NCBI RefSeq assembly: GCF_030389965.1
Contig: NZ_CP128401.1
Coordinates: 124,001 to 188,000 of the forward strand
Source of the DNA: Candidatus Chlorohelix allophototropha
GTDB lineage: Bacteria > Chloroflexota > Chloroflexia > Chloroheliales > Chloroheliaceae
DNA length: 64,000 nt
Direction of reading: 5' to 3'
Shown: positions 37,600-47,088 of the stretch, piece after piece
Numbering within the stretch: the stretch's first letter is position 1
Layout of the letters: each line of letters begins with the position of its first letter
Made by a program: the position numbers and the translations under genes
Notes under the pieces: model-generated
Database searches by the model: none
Told to the model about the DNA's origin: nothing
What the model saw: the letters and a program-made list of their open reading frames with translations, nothing else

Positions 37600-38058
37600 A
37601 CCGATAGCAAAGATGGGAGAATAGCAGCGGGTTTTGTCTGACTTGCTGAGCCTACCGGGTGACACAGAGGTTTTATAGTTCAGAGTGGCGCAGTAGGGGA
37701 CGACACCACCATCAAAAAGCTCACCTTGTCGCTGTGGGCTTTCTCAAAGAATTGCAGCAATCCAGCTTTTATGGCACTATAACGCTGGTGATTGTCACTC
37801 ACCTGTGCCCTGTATGGGTATTAGTAAACCTTTCTGCTTTTAGATTGAAAGTTTACCGCATTGCCAATCACCTCTTTTCCCTGAACCTATTTTATGTGAG
37901 GTAGCAAAATGCTGCCTTAAACATCAAAAGCTTGGGATTACAAGCTGTGGGTTTGCCCCTAGATGCCCCGCCACATGTACTCAAGGTATGGGGAGTAATC
38001 ACTTGCAAATTTATCGCAACCCTTATTATATTGAAATTCTTTTCAGAAGCGGTTTGTC
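37600..38058 (+). other. Intergenic region with possible gene debris
   Basis: No intact gene is seen in these 459 bases. A stretch at about 37705-37800 reads VGFLKELQQSSFYGTITLV, which resembles the small DUF2292-type proteins but has no intact start and drifts after it. The rest, including the leader of the MalT-type gene, shows no clear promoter or hairpin. Confidence 0.3.
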
Positions 38059-40767
38059 GTGAATGAATCCCTTTCCAATCTTCTAAGCACTAAGTTCTAC
38101 GCACCAACCCTGAGAGCGGGGTTGGTTTTGCGCCCTCGTCTCACCAAACAATTAGCCCAGATTTCCCACTACCGTTTGACTTTAATCTGTGCCCCCGCCG
38201 GATTCGGCAAAACTACCCTCATTAATGAATGGCGTACCAAAACCAACCTGCCGTTGGCTTGGCTTTCTCTGGATGAGAATGATAACGATCTGGTGAGGTT
38301 CTGGCGCTATTTTATTACCGCCCTGCAAGGGTGGAAGGCAGAGGTAGGAAAACAAGCGCTTACTCTACTGCTTTCTTCCCAACCACCGCCACTAATTGAA
38401 GTTCTAACCGAACTCATTAACAGCCTCGCAACTCTAGAAAATGATTTCATTTTGGTTCTGGATGATTACCATCTAATAACTAACCCGGAAATTCAGCGCG
38501 GCGTAAATTTCTTGTTGGAATTTGTGCCGCAGCAGCTACATCTTGTCATTATTACTCGCTTAGATCCTCCCCTTCTGCTTTCACGTTTTAGGTCACAAGT
38601 GCAAATCCTTGAACTTAGGGCAGAGGAACTGAGATTTTTACCGGCAGAGGTCAACACCTTTTTCGAACAAAACCTCGGTATCACACTAACCCCTGAGCAG
38701 CTAAAAGCGGTCGAAACCAGAGTGGAAGGCTGGGTGGCGGGTCTACAACTGGTGGCGTTATCACTCAAAGGGCGTGCGGATATTCCAGATTTTCTCCAAT
38801 CCTTTACCTCAAGTCAACGCTATTTGCTGGATTATCTTTTGGAAGAGGTACTAGCCCGCCAAGAACCGGAACTGCAAAATTTCCTGCTGGAAACAGCTAT
38901 CCTAGAGCGGTTTTGCTCCCCACTGGTTAAGGCTGTCACTGGGCGAGAAGATAGCGAAACGCTACTTGAGAAGTTAGAGCAACTCAACCCCTTCATCGTA
39001 CCGTTAGACTCTGAGGGTCACTGGTTTCGCTACCATCAACTTTTTGCGGATTTGTTACTTAGCCGGCTCCGGCGCTTAAAGCCCGGTCGGCGCGAAGAAC
39101 TGGCTAAACTGGCGGCGGAATGGTGCGAGCAAACCGGAATGATAGGGGAGGCGGTAAATTACGCGCTGGCGGCAAAACAATATGCTTCTGCTGCCAGATT
39201 AGTGGAAGAGGTTTCCACCCAAATGATCGAACGGGGCGAACTGGTAACCTTAAGAAGCTGGATAAATTCTCTACCCCAAGAACTGCATTTCGCCAATCCA
39301 CGCCAAATAATTTCCGAAGCTTGGGTACTACTGACAGAAGGGTTTGGCGATATAAGTAAAAAAAGGCTGGAACAAGCTATAGCGCTGTTAGAAAGAGAAA
39401 ATGATAGCCAGCAGTGGAAACCGCTTTTGCAAAAACACGCAGCGGTGCTGGAAACTCATCTGATTAGGCTAAAGGGAGATTATGCTGAAGCTATTGCGCT
39501 TTCTAACCAACTAATAGAGCGGGAGGAGGAAACTTTCTTAAAGTCGGCGCTTCTGTTAAATCTGGGTATTTGCCACTATTACAGGGGTGAACTCCCGTTA
39601 GCCAGAGAGAAAATAACCGAGGTAAAAAAGCTTAGTCAAGAGATTAGTAACTATTACATTCTGGTGGCAAGTACCAGTTTTCTGGGGGAATTGTTCTTTA
39701 TGGAAGGGCAGTTCCAGAAAACAGAGGAACTTTTACGGGAGTCTCTCCAACAAGTTCGGAAGCATAATGAACTGCTACGGGTCAATACTGTAACTTATAC
39801 CAGATTGGCTAGTCTCGCTTATGAGAGAAATAGGCTGGAGGAGGCGCTCAACTATGCTGAAAGGGCTACCAGACTGGAGAAACAAAGCAAGGCAGCCGAC
39901 CCTTTGGCACGAGCGTTAATAATTCTAGCTCGCATAAATTGGGCGCTTGAACGACGACAAGCGGCTTATGCCACTTTGGATGAGGCTGAAAAGCTTACCA
40001 AAACCTATCCAATTGCACGCTTATACTTTCCAGAAGTGGTAGCAACCAGAGTAAAACTGTGGATTATGGAAGGAAGACTCGAGGAAGCAGAAAATTGGGC
40101 AAAAACAGAAGAACTTGAAAGCAAAGTAAATAGCGCTTCCTTGAAAGAATTTCAAGAGGAACCACAATTTTGCCTGCTTGCCCGACTCTACATAGCACGT
40201 GGGGACAATGAAAACGCCGCGCTCCTGCTAGAGCGTTTGCTTCCCGAAGCTCGGTTGCAGCATAGAATGGGCAGTATGCTAGAAATATTGACACTACAAG
40301 CTCGCAACCTCCAAGCTCAAGGTAAGACTCCCCAAGCCTGTGATATTTTAGAGCAGGCGCTGATTCTGGGTGAGTCAAGTCCTTATGTACGCAGCTTTGT
40401 CGATGAAGGTATAGCAGTTCGACCCCTTCTGCTAGAACTACGAAAGAGGCAGTTTTTTATGGTGAGAGCTGATTATATAAATCTGCTCGATTTAGCGTTA
40501 GGAATTAATTCGGTAGAGCCTCTCCCCGAACAATTACGCTTTCAACCTTCTACCACATTTGCGCCCATTAAAGCTGAAGCGCTAAGCACAAGGGAACTGG
40601 AAGTATTGCGGTTAGTTGCGGCAGGAGTCAGTACCGACGATATTGCCAGAAAACTTGTAATATCGGTTGCGACCGTAAGAAAACATTTAAAGAATATTTA
40701 TGAGAAGTTGGATGTGCATAGCCGCATTCAGGCAGTTGCACTCGCGCGCGAACTTCATCTTCTTTAA
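38059..40767 (+). CDS. MalT-type LuxR-family transcriptional regulator (STAND ATPase)
   Basis: The protein has 902 residues. The N-terminal NTPase has Walker [10 protein letters not shown] (~47) and Walker B ILVLDDYH (~137). A helical arm of TPR-like repeats covers ~400-780. The C-terminal LuxR HTH reads [17 protein letters not shown] and [20 protein letters not shown]. The start is GTG 38059; the nearby ATG is out of frame. In the MalT model a ligand triggers ATP-dependent oligomerisation and activation. The downstream 78-aa protein and MMPL transporter are likely targets, though this is only positional inference. Confidence 0.92.
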   Translation: MNESLSNLLSTKFYAPTLRAGLVLRPRLTKQLAQISHYRLTLICAPAGFGKTTLINEWRTKTNLPLAWLSLDENDNDLVRFWRYFITALQGWKAEVGKQALTLLLSSQPPPLIEVLTELINSLATLENDFILVLDDYHLITNPEIQRGVNFLLEFVPQQLHLVIITRLDPPLLLSRFRSQVQILELRAEELRFLPAEVNTFFEQNLGITLTPEQLKAVETRVEGWVAGLQLVALSLKGRADIPDFLQSFTSSQRYLLDYLLEEVLARQEPELQNFLLETAILERFCSPLVKAVTGREDSETLLEKLEQLNPFIVPLDSEGHWFRYHQLFADLLLSRLRRLKPGRREELAKLAAEWCEQTGMIGEAVNYALAAKQYASAARLVEEVSTQMIERGELVTLRSWINSLPQELHFANPRQIISEAWVLLTEGFGDISKKRLEQAIALLERENDSQQWKPLLQKHAAVLETHLIRLKGDYAEAIALSNQLIEREEETFLKSALLLNLGICHYYRGELPLAREKITEVKKLSQEISNYYILVASTSFLGELFFMEGQFQKTEELLRESLQQVRKHNELLRVNTVTYTRLASLAYERNRLEEALNYAERATRLEKQSKAADPLARALIILARINWALERRQAAYATLDEAEKLTKTYPIARLYFPEVVATRVKLWIMEGRLEEAENWAKTEELESKVNSASLKEFQEEPQFCLLARLYIARGDNENAALLLERLLPEARLQHRMGSMLEILTLQARNLQAQGKTPQACDILEQALILGESSPYVRSFVDEGIAVRPLLLELRKRQFFMVRADYINLLDLALGINSVEPLPEQLRFQPSTTFAPIKAEALSTRELEVLRLVAAGVSTDDIARKLVISVATVRKHLKNIYEKLDVHSRIQAVALARELHLL

Positions 40768-40950
40768 CACCTCTCTTATCATCTTCTTAAAAATACCCCA
40801 TGTGATACCTCAATTTGAGTAGTGCAACTACCCCACGACTGTGATTACCATAAAGCTGCAATCTAAATAATTTATAAGGCAAAGGTTTTTGCGCTTTTTG
40901 CTAATTATCCATGGAAATGCAGCGCACCAAGGGCAGTTTAGAGGGAAAAG

Positions 40951-41187
40951 GTGATAAACGTGGGAGCGGCGGAGTTCTACGAAATTAAATTAGTAGGCAA
41001 TCTAGATCCGAATTGGTCAGAGTGGTTCGATAAAATGTACCTTACCAATGAGGAAAACAATATTACGGTATTAAGAGGTCAGGTAAAAGATCAGGCGGCG
41101 CTACATAGTATTTTCGTAAAAATTCACGATCTTAACCTGACGATCCTTTCTGTTATAAGGTTGGAACAGAATAAAGCTGAAGAGTAA
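40951..41187 (+). CDS. Small conserved protein upstream of an MMPL transporter
   Basis: The protein has 78 residues from GTG 40951, with GAGGGAAAAG just before. It reads YEIKLVGNLDPNWSEWFDKMYLT, ending with LHSIFVKIHDLNLTILSV. Similar short proteins, with LDP.WSEWF and an ACT-like beta-alpha-beta pattern, are familiar beside regulators in Chloroflexota, but no function is assigned. It starts 184 bases after the MalT-type gene and 47 bases before the MMPL gene, so it is likely co-transcribed with the transporter. Confidence 0.75.
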   Translation: MINVGAAEFYEIKLVGNLDPNWSEWFDKMYLTNEENNITVLRGQVKDQAALHSIFVKIHDLNLTILSVIRLEQNKAEE

Positions 41188-41234
41188 AAATAAAAAAGGT
41201 TTCTGAGAATTTATGTAGAAAGGAGTCAGAAGAA

Positions 41235-43499
41235 ATGCCCTTGCATTCAGTACCGGAGAAAATGCAAAAACAGTTTAAGAACAAACCGATTACTGTCAGG
41301 ATTGCTGGTTGGAGTGCCCGGCATCGCTGGTTGGTCTTCGGTCTTTGGTTCGTCCTGATAGTGAGCCTGTTTGGAGGCGCATATGTTGTTCCCGCCTCTA
41401 ATGTTGCCAAACAAGATAATGCCGGTAGTGACCTAGAATTTGTCAAAGCCTATAACGCGCTAAAGGCTGACGGTGGTCAGACCGATCTGGGCGAAGACTT
41501 CTTTCTCATTGTAAACAGTACAACCCTTAAAGCCACTGACCCGGCTTTTCAAGAAGTCGTTACTAAAATGGCCGACACGCTTACCGGCTATTCTTATACG
41601 GACAGCGGGGCTACCAGACCTTTCTTTTCTAGGGTGGCCAATCCTTACAAAGCTCCTCCGGAAAGCGGGCTGATTTCTACCGACAATACTACTGTTCGTA
41701 TCTACGCCCGCATTCCGGGCGACAATACCACCCAAGTTTTCTGGGATCGTATGAAAATTTTCCACCCAAAACTGGAAGACCTGAAAAAGGATTATCCCGG
41801 CTATAAAATCCTGCTCTCGAATAACACTTTGAACGCGCTTTCTAATTCAAGCGCCGCCAATGAGAGTATGAACCGTTCCATGTTCATTACCTTGATTCCG
41901 ACTTTCTTGATTTTGCTGGTGGTCTTTGGGGCAGTAGTGATTGCTATAGTACCACTGGTTCTGGCTATTACCTCTATCATCGGAGCGGTGGGAGTTGTTA
42001 CTTTCTATGGGAAGGTCAGCGGTGAGACCCAAATTACCACTGCCATTATCTTAGTGGTAATTATGGGTTTGGCAGTAGCAGTGGATTACTCCCTCTTTGT
42101 GATTAGCCGCTATCGCACTGAACGCCGAAAGGGTTCAGATAAACTGACCGCTATCGAAGCAGCCTGCGCTACTGCCGGGCGGGCGGTTTTCTTTAGCGGA
42201 CTATTGGTGGCAGTCTCGATTTCTGGCTTGTTCATCTTAGGCGGGCAACTTACTTCGATGGCAATCGGTATGATCGCCGTGGTGCTGGTGTCGGTGCTGG
42301 GTAGCTTCACCTTCTTGCCTGCTATTCTCTCCATTTTAGGCAACGGTATCAATTGGGGGCGCCTTCCCTACTTCGGGCGAGATAGAGTGGAAGGTAAAAG
42401 CCTCTGGAGCAAAGTGGTACGCGCGGTGATGCAATTACCGATTCTTACCACGCTGGTTGCAGCCGCGCTGCTGTTAATCCTAGCTACACCCCTGTTGCAC
42501 TTGCGAATTGGTGAAGTTAAATCCAGCGAAGAAACCCTCGAAGGGGTGCAAGCTACAAATTTGATGAACGAGAAGTGGCCACAAGGCACCGAATTAAAGT
42601 TGCAGGTAGTGGTCACAAAGGCAAAACAGCCTGAAACCCTTGCAGCCATCCAACAGTTTGAAGCGGCAGCCTTGCGGTTGCCGGGCTTGAGTGGACCTGT
42701 CCAGAGAATTCCCTCAACAGACGGAAACGTGCTAATGCTTTCTTTCTATCAAGCGGGTGGGCTGAATGATCAGGCTAACTTCGATTTGGTGAACAAATTG
42801 CGTAAGGAAATCGTGCCGCTCTACTTCAAGGATTTACAAGGGGTCAATGCGTATGTAACCGGCAGTACCCCGTATGGTATGGATCTATCGAGCTATTTTA
42901 CTAACCCGGTAGTATGGTTCTTTGTATTGGGGTTGAGCTTTCTGGTACTACTGCTGGTGTTTCGCTCGTTGGTTATTGCCACTAAAGCCATCATCCTGAA
43001 CCTGCTCTCAACCGGAGCAGCTTACGGAGCGGTGGTGTGGGTCTTTCAGGATGGAAATCTGGGTGCAAAAACCACCGGAGTGCTGATGTTCTGGCTGCCG
43101 GTATTCATTTTCACCATTATCTTCGGTCTTAGTATGGACTACCATTTGTTCATTTTGACCAGAGTAAAGGAATTGCGGGATAAAGGGCAAGCTACGGTGG
43201 AAGCAGTAGCAAACGCGATTAGCACGACCAGCGGAACAATCACAGGGGCAGCCTTGATAATGTTAGTCGTGTTCGGGGATTTCTACTTAGGAATCAGTGA
43301 TCCAGCTATTCGACAGTTGGGTTTAGGTTTGGCTGTGGCAGTGTTTGTAGATGCAACGCTGGTGCGCTGTTTACTCCTTCCGGCGCTGATGAAATTGTTG
43401 GGAGATTGGAACTGGTGGTTGCCAGGATTTCTGAACTGGCTACCTGAAATTACCATAGAAGCTAATGAAGAAGCTGAGATAGAGGCAGTGGCAGCCTAG
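41235..43499 (+). CDS. MMPL/RND-family membrane transporter (second copy type)
   Basis: The protein has 754 residues from ATG 41235, with AAAGGAG upstream. It has the same two-halved plan as the gene at 5231-7525, including VDYSLF and MDYHLF proton-relay pairs and the SARHRW start. The two are paralogues, not copies. It lies downstream of a MalT-type regulator and the 78-aa gene. The 3' end is followed by an 11-bp stem (43523-43555). Its last codons and 3' flank are duplicated near 60.8 kb. Substrate unknown. Confidence 0.92.
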   Translation: MPLHSVPEKMQKQFKNKPITVRIAGWSARHRWLVFGLWFVLIVSLFGGAYVVPASNVAKQDNAGSDLEFVKAYNALKADGGQTDLGEDFFLIVNSTTLKATDPAFQEVVTKMADTLTGYSYTDSGATRPFFSRVANPYKAPPESGLISTDNTTVRIYARIPGDNTTQVFWDRMKIFHPKLEDLKKDYPGYKILLSNNTLNALSNSSAANESMNRSMFITLIPTFLILLVVFGAVVIAIVPLVLAITSIIGAVGVVTFYGKVSGETQITTAIILVVIMGLAVAVDYSLFVISRYRTERRKGSDKLTAIEAACATAGRAVFFSGLLVAVSISGLFILGGQLTSMAIGMIAVVLVSVLGSFTFLPAILSILGNGINWGRLPYFGRDRVEGKSLWSKVVRAVMQLPILTTLVAAALLLILATPLLHLRIGEVKSSEETLEGVQATNLMNEKWPQGTELKLQVVVTKAKQPETLAAIQQFEAAALRLPGLSGPVQRIPSTDGNVLMLSFYQAGGLNDQANFDLVNKLRKEIVPLYFKDLQGVNAYVTGSTPYGMDLSSYFTNPVVWFFVLGLSFLVLLLVFRSLVIATKAIILNLLSTGAAYGAVVWVFQDGNLGAKTTGVLMFWLPVFIFTIIFGLSMDYHLFILTRVKELRDKGQATVEAVANAISTTSGTITGAALIMLVVFGDFYLGISDPAIRQLGLGLAVAVFVDATLVRCLLLPALMKLLGDWNWWLPGFLNWLPEITIEANEEAEIEAVAA

Positions 43500-43522
43500 A
43501 AAATGATAAAGCCCTGAGTGTA

Positions 43523-43555
43523 ATTCTGGGGTTTGGAATCCAACAACCCCAGAAT
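43523..43555 (+). terminator. 11-bp hairpin after MMPL gene
   Basis: ATTCTGGGGTT pairs perfectly with AACCCCAGAAT (loop TGGAATCCAAC), 24 bases after the stop. No T-run follows, so intrinsic termination may be weak. The same hairpin is conserved at 60737-60769. Confidence 0.6.
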
Positions 43556-43701
43556 ACCACGTGTTTGAAGTTGAACCGGTTTGGTAGAATATAGCCGGAT
43601 ATTTCCTCAACCTGCTCATCAGTTATCAGGATTCCCCCCGTGTTAGCCGGGCTATAAGTTGCAAGTCATGCCACGTTTCCTTACATTACTAAAACCGCGA
43701 A

Positions 43702-43736
43702 TTGACGTTCACTACTTCTTAAAGTATAGGTATAAT
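43702..43736 (+). promoter_or_regulatory. Promoter of the duplicated membrane gene
   Basis: TTGACG (43702-43707) is followed after 17 bases by TATAGG and directly by TATAAT (43731-43736). The same arrangement is present upstream of the intact copy near 60.58 kb. About 200 bases of conserved leader lie between it and the ATG. Confidence 0.55.
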
Positions 43737-44247
43737 CAAGGGCAGGGAGTGGAGAAAAAGTTAGCGGTTCATCTGCCCAGCTAAATCGCTTGTTTGGAAA
43801 TTCTGATTTCTTGAAGATCAAACCGCTAAATAACACTTGGGTGTAGTTCATATAATTTCTCTGGACAGAATATAAATAAAGCAACGCCGGTTCTGACCGG
43901 TTCTTTATCCTACCCAAATTCTAAGGAGGTCTAATATGCAGAAACCGGGATAAGTAGTAACTCTGGGGTATTTTCTGGTAGTGCGGAACCTTTAAGAGAT
44001 GACCGCATTCTTCCTGAAACACGGGTGCTGGCGGCTTTCATCGTGCCTTTTCTTTTGGTAGCTTTTGTGCTGCTATACCTTTTCCCCAATGATACCGATA
44101 CCTTATTTGCTTGGACTATCAAACCAACTATGACCCCGCTTATTATGGTGGGTTACCTTGTCAAGACAATCGGTTAAGATAGTTTAAGGTCGTTAGCTCC
44201 TTACTAATTGAATAAGGTCGAAGTCGTCATTCCCTTTGTCAGTGTTT

Positions 44248-45087
44248 TTAACCGAAGTAAACCCTACTTGGAGTCTGGTAATCCAGCGACTGATGCGGTC
44301 GGCGATTATTATAGAAATCGAAATATTCGCCTAACCCAACAGTAGCTTCAGCGGTATTTGCGTAATCGGCTAAATAAACATTTTCCCACTTTGCTGAACG
44401 CCAAAGCCTTTCGGTGAAAATATTATCTAAGGCCCGACCTTTACCGTCCATGCTGACCTTGCTGCCGGCTGCTTCTACCAACCGGGTGTAGTGCGGGCTG
44501 GTAAAGTGACTGCCCTGATCGCTATTAAAAATCACAGGTTGAGCTCTATTCAAAGCTCGCTCAACCGCCCGTGTCACAAAAGGTTGTTCTAAAGTTTCGC
44601 TTACTTCCCAACTTACAACATAGCGGCTGTACCAATCAATGATCGCAACCAGGTAGGCCCAACTCTTACGCAACGGCAAATAGGTTATGTCAATGCCCCA
44701 AACGTGATTGGCATAGCTGGCTTCAATGTTGCGTAACAGGTACGGATAAACCTTATGCTCGTGATTACGCTTCGATAAATTTGGTCCGGGAGCAATGGCT
44801 TCCAGGCCCATTTCTCGCATATAACGCTGGACTGTCCGGCGATTAACCGCAAAGCCAGTCTGGCCGAGCTGACAGGTAATGCGCCGTGAACCGTAAAAAG
44901 GATAGTCGGTATAGATCAGGTCAATACGTCGCTTGAGCTCGATTTCAAAATCGCCAGGTTCAGTTTTCTGGTAATAAAGGCTCGACCGTGCCACTTGTAG
45001 CAAGTGGGCCTGAGTGGAAAGGGCCAATTCACTTTCTTCCCGTTCGACCAGGCTCAGACGGTTCGGTCGAGATACCGACACTTTCAA
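44248..45087 (-). CDS. IS3-family OrfB integrase
   Basis: The 279-residue C-terminal part of the transposase holds the DDE core: WGIDITYLPL, FNSDQGSHFTS, and FTERLWRSAKWENVYLA, plus the HTH_21 region (LIYTDYPFYGSRRI). It overlaps OrfA by 59 bases in the -1 frame, so it is expected to be made as a fused OrfAB protein. Intact, and closest in this window to the fused transposase at 17898-19052. Confidence 0.9.
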   Translation of the reverse strand: MKVSVSRPNRLSLVEREESELALSTQAHLLQVARSSLYYQKTEPGDFEIELKRRIDLIYTDYPFYGSRRITCQLGQTGFAVNRRTVQRYMREMGLEAIAPGPNLSKRNHEHKVYPYLLRNIEASYANHVWGIDITYLPLRKSWAYLVAIIDWYSRYVVSWEVSETLEQPFVTRAVERALNRAQPVIFNSDQGSHFTSPHYTRLVEAAGSKVSMDGKGRALDNIFTERLWRSAKWENVYLADYANTAEATVGLGEYFDFYNNRRPHQSLDYQTPSRVYFG

Positions 45088-45379
45088 CTTTTTTTTTCAG
45101 CCAGTTAAGCTGGATAGTTAGCTTACCGATTTCAGCGTAAAGTTTTTCTTTTTCTTTGTCGTGTTGCTCATTGATGGCTGCCAGATGCTTCTGAAACTGG
45201 GCTTCATCTGCAAAATTAGCAGGCATCGCCGTTAATGCTGCTTCGCGCCAGCGTCTCAACTGGGTGGGATGAACCCCATGTTTCGAAGCAATCTGGGTTA
45301 GAGTTTGCTCCTCTTTGAGGAGTTCCTGGACAATTTGAGCCTTAAAAGTCGGCGAGTATTTCTTTCTGGGTGTAGTCAT
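45029..45379 (-). CDS. IS3-family OrfA
   Basis: The 116-residue HTH protein (MTTPRKKYSPTFKAQIVQ) ends with a leucine-rich coil. Its coding strand contains nine consecutive A (45089-45097) encoding KKK before VESVG. This is a typical -1 slippery run giving fusion with OrfB through KKLKVSVSRPNR. The start is ATG 45379, with AAGGAAGGTG upstream on the minus strand. Confidence 0.9.
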   Translation of the reverse strand: MTTPRKKYSPTFKAQIVQELLKEEQTLTQIASKHGVHPTQLRRWREAALTAMPANFADEAQFQKHLAAINEQHDKEKEKLYAEIGKLTIQLNWLKKKVESVGISTEPSEPGRTGRK

Positions 45380-45656
45380 AGTTTTTAGTATACACCTTCC
45401 TTAATCCTCACCGATTGTCCGGATTTGCTACGCCATTATATATCATGGGGGCAGGTTATATATCTGGAAGCTATTTCTTTAGCCGGGTCTTTTTTGCAAA
45501 ACGCTGGCATACCACCCATCTGGGTTTCCTGCCGATAACGGCTTTCACTATCTTTATGGCAATTGCTTCCTTCCTGCACCTCGACCGCTTCCATCAGGGT
45601 CACATCTCTTTCTTTGCCTGGCTGGGTTTGTATATAATCACCCCTTTCCTTCCCGT

Positions 45657-46233
45657 ATTCTACACACTCCACTACCCAGTGCTTTTTCGATCGCTTTGGG
45701 GTAGGTCACTTCTTTGTCGCTGGTGACTTGAGTAGGCTTGAAGCCCACTGTAGCCACCGCCTGCTCGAAAAAAGAAGTAGTTGCCTCGATATTCCTAACC
45801 TCTGAAAGTTTTACCTCCACCAACTTTCCGTTACTGTCGATGGCTCGGTACAAATAATAATATTTTGAACCTACTTTTATAAGTGTTTCATCGGCTTTCC
45901 AGCGAAGGGTGGCTTTACCTTTTCGAGATTGCTTTAGCTCGCTGGTAATTAGAGGAGCATATTTCTCCTGCCAATGCCGGAAAGTCTCTTTTGAGAAGCG
46001 AAAGCCTTTAAGCAGAAATATTTCGGTCAGATCCTGGAAACTGAGCTTGAACCGCAATCGGTAGAGTACTACTTCGAGGATTGTCTCGTTTTTGGCTTGA
46101 GTTCTGTTGAAGGGTGAATTGGTTCTTTCGGTGAAAGTTCGACGGCAAAAATTACAAAAAAGGTAGGGTAACCGTGTTTGGTTAACCTGGAGCGATTAGA
46201 AATGGCATGCGAATAACAATGAGGGCATTGCAT
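45657..46233 (-). pseudogene. IS6-like transposase remnant
   Basis: From ATG 46233 the frame reads MQCPHCYSHAISNRSR; near 46165 a frameshift in a T-run interrupts it. In the corrected frame CNFCRRTF supplies the second half of a zinc ribbon, followed by the DDE core (TLRWKADETLIKV, KYYYLYRAIDSNG, RNIEATTSFF, QVTSDKEVTYPKAI). The catalytic Glu region and C-terminus are lost at the joint near 45657 with the membrane pseudogene. Inactive. Confidence 0.8.
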
Positions 46234-46428
46234 AAAAACTGGGTCTTCTCCACATCAGATTGTACGGAAATTATAAACCAATTGTTCGGAGAAGTTTAAC
46301 ATAGAGGAAGAGGACAAGCAATCAAGAAGAGCAAAGTAATAAACTAAATTTGGAGGATTTGCTCTTCCTCTGCCGCTATTTCTGGTAGGTGTCTGAAATT
46401 CGCCGGAACCACCAAACTAGGAGAGGAT

Positions 46429-46635
46429 TTGCGGTTAGAGTTATTTTTGTCCAAGTGGCGACGGAGTTTTTTAGAAGAATGGTTTTTCCTCAAGTTTGGG
46501 AGACCTGCAGCAGGAGATGATGAACTGCGCGAAGTAGTTAGACAAATCGCTAATACAGCGTTGGACAGGGCTTTTGTAGAGGAGTTTGAGCGACATCAAC
46601 CGGGCAGCACGAGCACAGGAGGTGAGGTTCTTTAG
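46429..46635 (+). CDS. Possible small ORF, unrecognised
   Basis: There are 68 codons from TTG 46429, with GGAGAGG six bases upstream. The protein is charged and amphipathic (FLSKWRRSFLEEWFF, LREVVRQIANTALDRAF) with no known domain. It could be a small gene or the remnant of one interrupted by the IS6-like element. There is little to decide between them. Confidence 0.3.
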   Translation: MRLELFLSKWRRSFLEEWFFLKFGRPAAGDDELREVVRQIANTALDRAFVEEFERHQPGSTSTGGEVL

Positions 46636-47088
46636 CCCCGAAAGGCTTAACGTCTCTTTTTGTTAAAAACTTTGTGATTTATTTCCTTAGCGTCGCTTTC
46701 GTGTTAAACATTGTAAGTACCCCTACTAGCAGTTAATCGAAATGCCTACCACATATAGACAAAAGCCGATGGGATTTTACTATTAGTGGTAGTGTCTACA
46801 CCAAAATAAGGCTTTCCCCGACAAACTGCTAGCACTGATGGTCGGGGAGCAGTCTTTGCAAGGCGTCCTTCTACCTGGTTATCCAGTTAAGAAGCCGTAA
46901 GTCGAGACCTGGGTTCTCCCGTTACCATCAGCCTATTAGCTTTTGTGAACTTAGCAATAGTCTAAGCTCTTTTTTGTTCAAATATAAGTCGCGCTAATAG
47001 AAGGTCCTTTTTTTTGGCTGCCATTCCTAAAGTTTAGCCACCCAGCCAAATCTGCTCTTATTCCAAATATTTGACCCTGCCTGCGTTG
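46636..47088 (+). other. Intergenic region with imperfect repeats and a stem-loop
   Basis: No gene is seen. CTTAACGTCTCTTTTTGTTAAA (near 46644) recurs imperfectly near 46680. CCCCGAC (46817-46823) pairs with GTCGGGG around an 18-base internal loop. CTGG-TTAT-CCAG and a GAGACC/GGTTCTC pair lie further right. The region could hold a structured RNA, but no known riboswitch or tRNA pattern fits. Confidence 0.35.

Larger units (their letters stand above)
43486..44148 (+). repeat. Inverted duplication, copy A (first part)
   Basis: From the last codons of the MMPL gene to the IS3-B insertion, the sequence matches the reverse complement of about 60140-60805 with scattered substitutions. The match continues after IS3-B at 45445-45655. 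Copy B of this repeat holds the intact membrane gene. Confidence 0.9.
44149..45437 (-). mobile_element. IS3-family element B
   Basis: The proposed ends are TGGGTTACCTTGTCAAGACAA at 44149 and, on the other side, the complement of TGGCGTAGCAAATCCGGACAA ending at 45437. They share TGG, GACAATCGGT and AAGG. It was dropped into the membrane pseudogene between TTATTATGG and TTATATATCATGG, which look like altered target repeats. It carries OrfA and OrfB on the minus strand with an A9 frameshift site. Confidence 0.85.
43936..45655 (+). pseudogene. Dead copy of the 293-aa membrane protein, split by IS3-B
   Basis: ATG 43936 keeps the AAGGAGG site, but one G is missing from a GGGG run, giving a stop at codon 6. 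The related frame continues as DDRILPETRVLAAFIVPF and TDTLFAWTIKPTMTPLIM, then IS3-B intervenes (44149-45437). Homology resumes with GAGYISGSYFFSRVFFAKRW and ends at about 45655 (YIITPF), where an IS6-like remnant begins. The last half of the gene is absent. The intact version is at 59476-60357. Confidence 0.93.

Noticed and set aside
46880-46960. tRNA-like or riboswitch-like shape around GAGACCTGGGTTCTCCC
   Set aside because: No T-loop consensus GTTCRA, no matching acceptor stem and no known riboswitch core could be assembled.
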